Below, in pieces: positions 57,961-64,000 of a stretch of DNA of 64,000 nucleotides. The position numbers and the translations under genes are program-made. Source of the DNA: Mytilus californianus (lineage: Eukaryota > Mollusca > Bivalvia > Mytilida > Mytilidae); NCBI RefSeq assembly GCF_021869535.1, contig NW_026262701.1:41915278-41979277 (forward strand). The letters are read 5' to 3'. The notes under the pieces were generated by a model. The model was not told the origin of the DNA. It did no database searches and saw only the letters and a program-made list of their open reading frames with translations. Each line of letters opens with the position of its first letter. Within the stretch, counting starts at the first letter, position 1.

Positions 57961-59202
57961 TTTTGTTGAGCCTTCGACTTTAGTCGAAAAAGCGAGACAT
58001 AGCGATCCTACATTCCGTCGTCGGCGGCGTCCACAAATATTCACTCTGTGGTTAAAGTTTTTGAAATTTTAATAACTTTCTTAAACTATCCTGGATTTCT
58101 ACCAAACTTGGACAGAAGCTTGTTTATGATCATAAGATAGTATCCAGAAGTAAATTTTGTAAAAATAAAATTCCTGTTTTTCCGTATTTTACTTGTAAAT
58201 GGACTTAGTTTTTCTGCCAGGAAACATTACATTCACTCTGTGGTTAAAGTTTATAAAATTTTAATAACTTTCTTAAATCATCCTGGATTTGTACCAAACT
58301 CGGAAAGAAGCTTGTTTATGATCATAAGATAGTATCCAGAAGTAAATTTGTTAAAAAAAAATTCCATTTTTTCCGTATTTTACTTATAAATGGACTTAGT
58401 TTTTCTGCCAGGAAACAATACATTCACTCTGTGGTTAAAGTTTTTAAAATTTTAATAACTTTCTTAAACTGTCCAGGATTTGTACCAAACTTGGACAGAA
58501 GCTTGTTTATGATCATAAGATAGTATCCAGAAGTAAATTTGTTAAAAAAAAATTTCATTTTTTCCGTATTTTACTTATAAATGGACTTAGTTTTTCTGCC
58601 AGGAAACATTACATTCACTCTGTGGTTAAAGTTTTTAAAATTTTAATAACTTTCTTAAATTATCCTGGATTTGTACCAAACTCGGACAGGAGCTTGTTTA
58701 TGATCATAAGATAGTATCCAGAAGTAAATCTGTTAAAAAAAAATTTCATTTTTTCCGTATTTTACTTAAATATGGACTTAGTTTTTCTGCCAGGAAACAA
58801 TATTTTCACTCTGGTTAAAGTTTTTAAAATTTTAATAACTTTCTTAAACTATCCTGGATTTGTACCAAATTTGGACAGAAGCTTGTTTATGATCAAAAGC
58901 TAGTATCCAGAAGGAAATTTTGTTAAAATTTGTACCTGTTTATCCATATTTTACTAATAAATGGACTTCGTTTTTCTTCCAGTTAACATTAAATACAGTC
59001 TGCAGTTAAAGTTTTTAAAACATTTATTAGATTCATAAACTATCCTGGATTTATACCAAACTTTGACAGAAGCTTCTTACAATCAAAAGATAGTATCTAA
59101 AGGAATATTTTTATTGATTTTTTTCCCTCATTTTTGTTGAGCCTGCGATTAACAGCAAAAGTAGGCGAGACACTGGGTTCCGTGGAACCCTTACGAATTT
59201 TT
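57961..59202 (+). mobile_element. Composite repeat D, copy 3 (six core units)
   Basis: Same head and tail, with six core units (starts near 58047, 58240, 58430, 58620, 58810, 59000), the last again the variant. The tail palindrome has one change (gggttccgtggaaccc). Confidence 0.8.
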
Positions 59203-59329
59203 AACACTTTTACCTACTAATTCAGTCCTTATAGGTCATGATATTGCATATTTTAGATATATATAAAGAATTGACAAATTAATTATTATAACATTTTTCA
59301 ATCAAGATAATTAAGTCTCCCAAACGAAT

Positions 59330-59363
59330 TCTTCTTCTTCTTCTTCTTCTTCTTCTTCCTCTT
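59330..59363 (+). repeat. (TTC)n microsatellite
   Basis: About ten TTC repeats followed by a short CTTCC/CCGC tail. Confidence 0.95.
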
Positions 59364-59639
59364 CCGCCGCTTTTAAATTTGAACTTGTCCGCACACGTTC
59401 TCCATAACCGCTTGTCAGATTAACTTAGGGTTTCACAATATGTTAGACTAACATGTCTAGTGGTGCAATCAGGGTTTTGTTTGTGCAATGGGGTTTATAA
59501 AGGGGTACTTTGAGGGGCAAAAAGAAAAGAGGGTTTTACTATAGAACCCTATGGGATTTTATTTTTTTAAATTTTCAAATGATTATAAATTGAAAACCGT
59601 TTGTGATAGACACAATCTTTTTAATTGAAAATGTTCTAA

Positions 59640-61405
59640 ATGATAAAGCCCATTAAATGAAATACAGGGTTTGTCCCCAGGGGTCAACCCCACCCCCTGC
59701 CATTTAAGAAAGTTCTAATACCTTGTAAGTGGTCAAGATCCCCATCCCTAAACCATATATATTCTGGTTTGTCATGCTAAGATGGTTTGAATGATATACA
59801 GGGTTAGTCCCCAGGGGTCATCCTGACCCCCTGCCATTTGAGAAAGTTCTAATATCTTGTAAATGGTCGAGATCCCCACCCCTAAACCATATATACTCTG
59901 GTTTGTCATGATAAAGCACATCAAATGAAATACAGGATTAGTCCCCAGGGGTCACCCCACCCCCTGCCATTTAAGAAAGTTCTAATATCTTTGTAAGTGG
60001 TCAAGATCCCCACACCTAAACCATATATATTCTGGTTTGTCATGCTAAGATGGTTTGAATGATATACATGGTTAGTCCCCAGGGGTCATCCCGACCCCCT
60101 GCCATTTGAGAAAGTTCTAATATCTTGTAAATGGTCGAGATCCCCATCCCTTAACCATATATATTCTGGTTTGTCATGATAAAGCACATCAAATGAAATA
60201 CAGGGTTAGTCCCCAGGGGTCACCCCCACCCCCTGCCATTTAAGAAAGTTCTAATATCTTGTAAGTGGTCAAGATCCCCACCCCTAAACCATATATATTC
60301 TGGTTTGTCATGCTAAGATGGTTTGAATGATATACAGGGTTAGTCCCCAGGGGTCACCCCGACCCCCTGACATTTGAGAAAGTTCTAATATCTTGTAAAT
60401 GGTCGAGATCCTTACCCCTAAACCATATATATTCTGGTTTGTCATGATAAAGCACATCAAATGAAATACAGGGTAAGTCCCCAGGGGTCACCCCCACCCC
60501 CTGCCATTTAAGAAAGTTCTAATATCTTTGTAAGTGGTCAAGATCCCCACACCAAAACCATATATATTCTGGTTTGTCATGCTAAGATGGTTTGAATGAT
60601 ATACAGGGTTAGTCCCCAGGGGTCATCCTGACCCCCTGCCATTTGAGAAAGTTCTAATATCTTGTAAATGGTCGAGATCCCCATCCCTAAACCATATATA
60701 TTCTGGTTTGTCATGATAAAGCACATCAAATGAAATACAGGGTTAGTCCCCAGGGGTCACCCCCATCCCCTGCCATTTAAGAAAGTTCTAATATCTTGTA
60801 AGTGGTCAAGATCCCCACCCCTAAACCATATATATTCTGGTTTGTCATGCTAAGATGGTTTGAATGATATACAGGTTTAGTCCCCAGGGGTCACCCCGAC
60901 CCCCTGACATTTGAGAAAGTTCTAATATCTTGTAAATGGTCGAGATCCCCACCCCTAAACCATATATATTCTGGTTTGTCATGATAAAGCACATCAAATG
61001 AAATACAGGGTTAGTCCCCAGGGGTTACCCCCACCCCCTGCCATTTAAGAAAGTTCTAATATCTTGTAAATGGTTGAGATCCCCACCCCTAAACCATCTA
61101 TATTCCTATTTGTCATGTCTCGAACATTTGAATGACGTATACGGTCAGTCCCCAGGAGTTCCCCCCACCCCCAATGTTCTAATATCTTGTAAATGGTTGA
61201 GATCCCCACCCCTAAACCATATATATTCCTGTTCGTCATGTAAAAAACATTTGAATGACGTATAGGGTCAGTCCCCAGGGGTTCCCTCCACCCCCAATGT
61301 TCTAGTATCTTGTAAATGGTCGAGATCCCCACCCCTAAACCATATATATTCTGGTTTGTCATGCCAAGATGATTTGAATGATATACAAGGTTAGTTCCCA
61401 GGCAT
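59640..61405. repeat. Dimeric higher-order tandem array
   Basis: About fourteen monomers near 134 bases, each with ttagtccccaggggtca, ccccctgccattt, gaaagttctaatatcttgta and cctaaaccatatatattctg. Two types alternate: one with gtaagtggtcaag and a gctaagatggtttgaatgat segment, the other with gtaaatggtcgag and aaagcacatcaaatgaaata. The true period is therefore about 268 bases. The last three monomers (from about 61090) are shortened and diverged. Open frames across the array are repeat translations. Confidence 0.9.
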
Positions 61406-61682
61406 CCCTAATGCATATAACTTTACTGGACCAAACCAATTTTCACTGGACGTTGCCCAATGTCAGGCGACCCTGGGAATTACGAATTATGGGAGCTTCA
61501 TTTGGGAGACTTCGTAACAGCATCCTGTTACAATCATTTCTTGTTTTTATTGAAAATGCATAATTTTTTACAGGTACATAAAACTACAGGTAAATGAAGT
61601 TACAGGTGTCTTATTACCTATCACCTGGCATTGCTAGGTGTGATTATTTAATTACTATAAAAACAACAGCCCCCAATAAATG

Positions 61683-63497
61683 CAGTGTTTTCCCTAGGCT
61701 ATTCAAGCATTGCGGTACCGCTACGCATAAATTTCGACCGTCATGCTTTCATCATTGCCGCAATGCATCCCGCTATGTGTGAAAATTATAACTGTAAAAT
61801 ATTTATTATCGATATTTTGAAAGTGAAGTGACAAGTAACAACACTCCACGGGTGTTTTAAACTCATCCGACTGATAATTGGATGCATCACGTCGCGCGTG
61901 CGGGGATTTTACAACCTTCTTGATTAGTTGGTTATACATTTGTAAATCGAGACTTCGGTTACATAATGGAAGTTGCCAGTTAGCTGATAAATAAATAGTA
62001 AGATTAATCCCCAATGCATATCCTTCTGTGCTAAATAAAAAGTTTAACCTTTTCCAGTATAAATTTCACCAAAAAATGGGCCAGTGTTTGACATCGTTGT
62101 TTTACTGTGATCTTTAAAAAAGTAAATTAAAAAAAATTGGTATAGTCTCTGGTATTATAAAATAAAACTAACGTAATTTCACCGAGAATGGACAAAACTT
62201 TTTTTTTTAAATAAAGTTTCGCAGTTTTTCCATCAGCTATATCAATGTATATTTACATCGATGCATTATTTTTTGATTGGTCACAACAATCAGTTATTTT
62301 TAGATTAGTCGCGGTTGATTGATTATATCAAAGAATACACATCACCGCAACCGGGCCGAGAAAAAGACGTGTCTTATGAAATATTTAAAACATTTGATGG
62401 AAAAACTTTCAAAACATACGTAGTTATTTACGGAAATATTGTTTTTAATAAACTAGTGTTGTTCTATCTTTAATTCAATGGGTCACATAGCGGATTCATT
62501 TGCCGTTTTTTACACAAGTGGTCTTTCACTTCGGCAAGATACAATTATGAAGCGTCATAAATAAATCGGACAAGAATGTATTTAAAAAAAAAAGTTAATT
62601 GTCATGAAATAAAATGTCAGCTTAGCTTCCAAACAGGTAATTTTCAAATATGCCATCCGTATGTCAGGTATTCTTCATTGACGACTTCTGTAATTAACGC
62701 AAATAGACTTTTTTTATTGTTTCCTGTAAAATCTTTGTGAAGCAATGATGACATTCAAAGTTTTATTTAACAACTTGCTGTTGCTGCTGAAACCATTCTA
62801 TCAGCAAATTGAGGACACTGTTAGTGAAAGAATGTAAAGACATGACATTTAGGCATTGGAACAAATATTCTATACCATTTATTCCGTTAGGAACATTTAC
62901 TGTAATATTTATTCCAGTGGAAATAATATTCCAGAATATTGTTTCCATTTGGAACTTATATTATGAAGGAACTTCTATTCCGTGACAGCATCCTTGTCTG
63001 TCTAAGTATGCAGCAATTGGTCTTGTTTTGCCAGTTTCAACAGCTGATTGTGAAAGGTGTTTTTCATGTTTAAACAGACTTAAAACACCTTTGAGAAACA
63101 GACTATGCCAAAAAGTGCTGAATTGCTTAATGCATATATCAATTGAAGGACCAAAGGAAAAAGATTTTGATTTTGAAAAATGTGTGGGGACCTTTGGAAA
63201 GTTGAAACAGAGGAAGATATCAACAAAATAATGTGTACATGACATAAATTTGTAAATAACTAGTGCAGACTGGATTATTTTTAGTATTGTTTATAAGGTC
63301 TCTCATTAATTCCTCTCATCTGTAATAAATACTTTAAAGTTCCATGACTTACCTATAATAAAACAATTAGATTGGTGTATGGCTATAAACATATAAATTA
63401 TGTAGTGTAACTAATTCTGAAAAAGAAACATCGTGCGCCGCGTTGCAAATCTACCATGGACCCACCATGCATGACAATTTTTCTAGGGAAGACACTG
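61683..63497 (+). mobile_element. hAT-like element with 5-base TSD
   Basis: The left end cagtgttttccctagg and right end ctagggaagacactg are near-perfect inverted repeats, flanked by aaatg (61678-61682 and 63498-63502). The left subterminal gcggtaccgc matches the right subterminal region of the 33242-34855 element, and the terminal repeats are alike, so they belong to one family. A C-terminal transposase piece lies at 62986-63231. The N-terminal half is absent, so the copy is non-autonomous. Confidence 0.85.
62986..63231 (+). pseudogene. hAT transposase C-terminal dimerisation domain remnant
   Basis: The frame reads SKYAAIGLVLPVSTADCER followed by CFSCLNRLKTPLRNRL and LMHISIEGP, ending with a TAA stop. 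PVSTADCERxFSxLNRxKTxLRNRL is the hallmark of the hAT C-terminal dimerisation domain in ZNF862/KIAA1586-like transposases. A stop lies immediately upstream (62983-62985), so only the last 80 or so residues survive. It is a decayed gene, not functional as it stands. Confidence 0.85.
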
Positions 63498-63632
63498 AAA
63501 TGATGACAAAACATGGTTGAAAGTAATAAAAGTGATATTTGAAGACTCACTTAAACAATAAAATATTTCCTGTCTATTAAATGTGAGATGAAAATCATCT
63601 TTATGCAGGAAATGGAAGGTATCAAGGACCTT

Positions 63633-64000
63633 CAGGGGTGAAACTTAACTTTGTAAGGCCAGTAGCCAGCTGGGCTACTAGACTTGAAAATGAGTTAGCC
63701 CAGACAAAAAGTTAGTAACCCACTTTATTTCACTATGAGTATCACCGGTGAAGCCCGCAAAGCGGGCTGAACGTGCTAGGGGGGTTTAGGGGTATGCCCC
63801 CCAAGAAAATTTTGAAATTTTAGACTCGAAACCCTGCATTCTGAGCATACCTGGAGGTGATTTAGATGCTTGGGAAAATGTAAATTTTGTCTTATTTTTG
63901 TTGTTGACTTCAATCAAATTTAATTAAAAAAAAATCATTTACAAAATGGGAATCTTCATACCCTGTGTACCAGTTTTTTTTTAATATCTTTTTAAGGACA
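63633..64000 (-). mobile_element. Terminus of a further hAT-like element (runs off the window)
   Basis: The segment starting caggggtgaaacttaacttt is an inverted relative of the right end of the 41574-42516 element. In reverse orientation both carry gaatgcagg, a ttttcaaa-ttt segment, ggggggcat-cccc, a short hairpin, and then the c/gttaagtt terminus. The other end lies outside the window, so its target duplication cannot be checked. Confidence 0.5.

Noticed and set aside
61045-61362. 105-codon minus-strand frame with repeated NIYGLGVGISTIYKILEHWG
   Set aside because: Translation of the 134-base tandem monomers; no start context or conservation.

Overview
The window is AT-rich metazoan DNA with spliced genes, many interspersed and tandem repeats, and almost no long open frames. 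Several interspersed repeats look like those common in marine mussels (for example the blocks at 6.26-6.56 kb and 14.54-14.88 kb), so I read it as a bivalve, most likely a mytilid. That is recognition from memory, not a database search.

One gene dominates. A minus-strand orthologue of nuclear receptor coactivator 5 (NCOA5) runs from a probable promoter and untranslated exon near 55.5 kb to its stop codon at 21.43 kb. Eleven coding exons join with matching splice phases into an inferred 718-residue protein. Its order is: an SR/RRSP-rich N-terminus; an RRM resembling that of hnRNP C/RALY; a block of symmetric exons rich in Arg, Asp, Pro and Tyr; the NCOA5 anticodon-binding-like domain; an LXXLL nuclear-receptor box; and the conserved NCOA5 C-terminal motifs. 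Between the last two of these exons lies a 1683-base open segment (23888-25570). It has good splice sites of the same phase as its neighbours, so it could be included as a 561-codon in-frame cassette. It holds two diverged copies of a helical domain that resembles gag-like ORFs of DIRS-type retroelements. This possible domesticated or alternatively spliced gag-like exon is the most interesting object in the window.

Layout. 0.4-3.7 kb: composite tandem-repeat elements and hairpin repeats. 3.9-4.5 kb: the last two exons of an unidentified minus-strand gene. 4.6-20.6 kb: gene-poor, with foldbacks, a MITE and interspersed repeats. 20.6-55.6 kb: the NCOA5-like gene, whose introns carry a tRNA-derived SINE, a minisatellite, a complete hAT-like element (33.2-34.9 kb), a PIF/Harbinger-like element (35.8-37.2 kb), composite repeats, and an array interrupted by another hAT-like element (41.6-42.5 kb). 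55.2 kb: a very small TIR element. 56.2-59.2 kb: three copies of a composite element with tandem cores. 59.6-61.4 kb: a dimeric higher-order tandem array. 61.7-63.5 kb: a second hAT-like element retaining a transposase C-terminus. 63.6 kb to the edge: one end of a further hAT-like element.

Apart from the NCOA5-like gene, nothing here forms a recognisable pathway. No rRNA genes, true tRNA genes or CRISPR arrays were seen.
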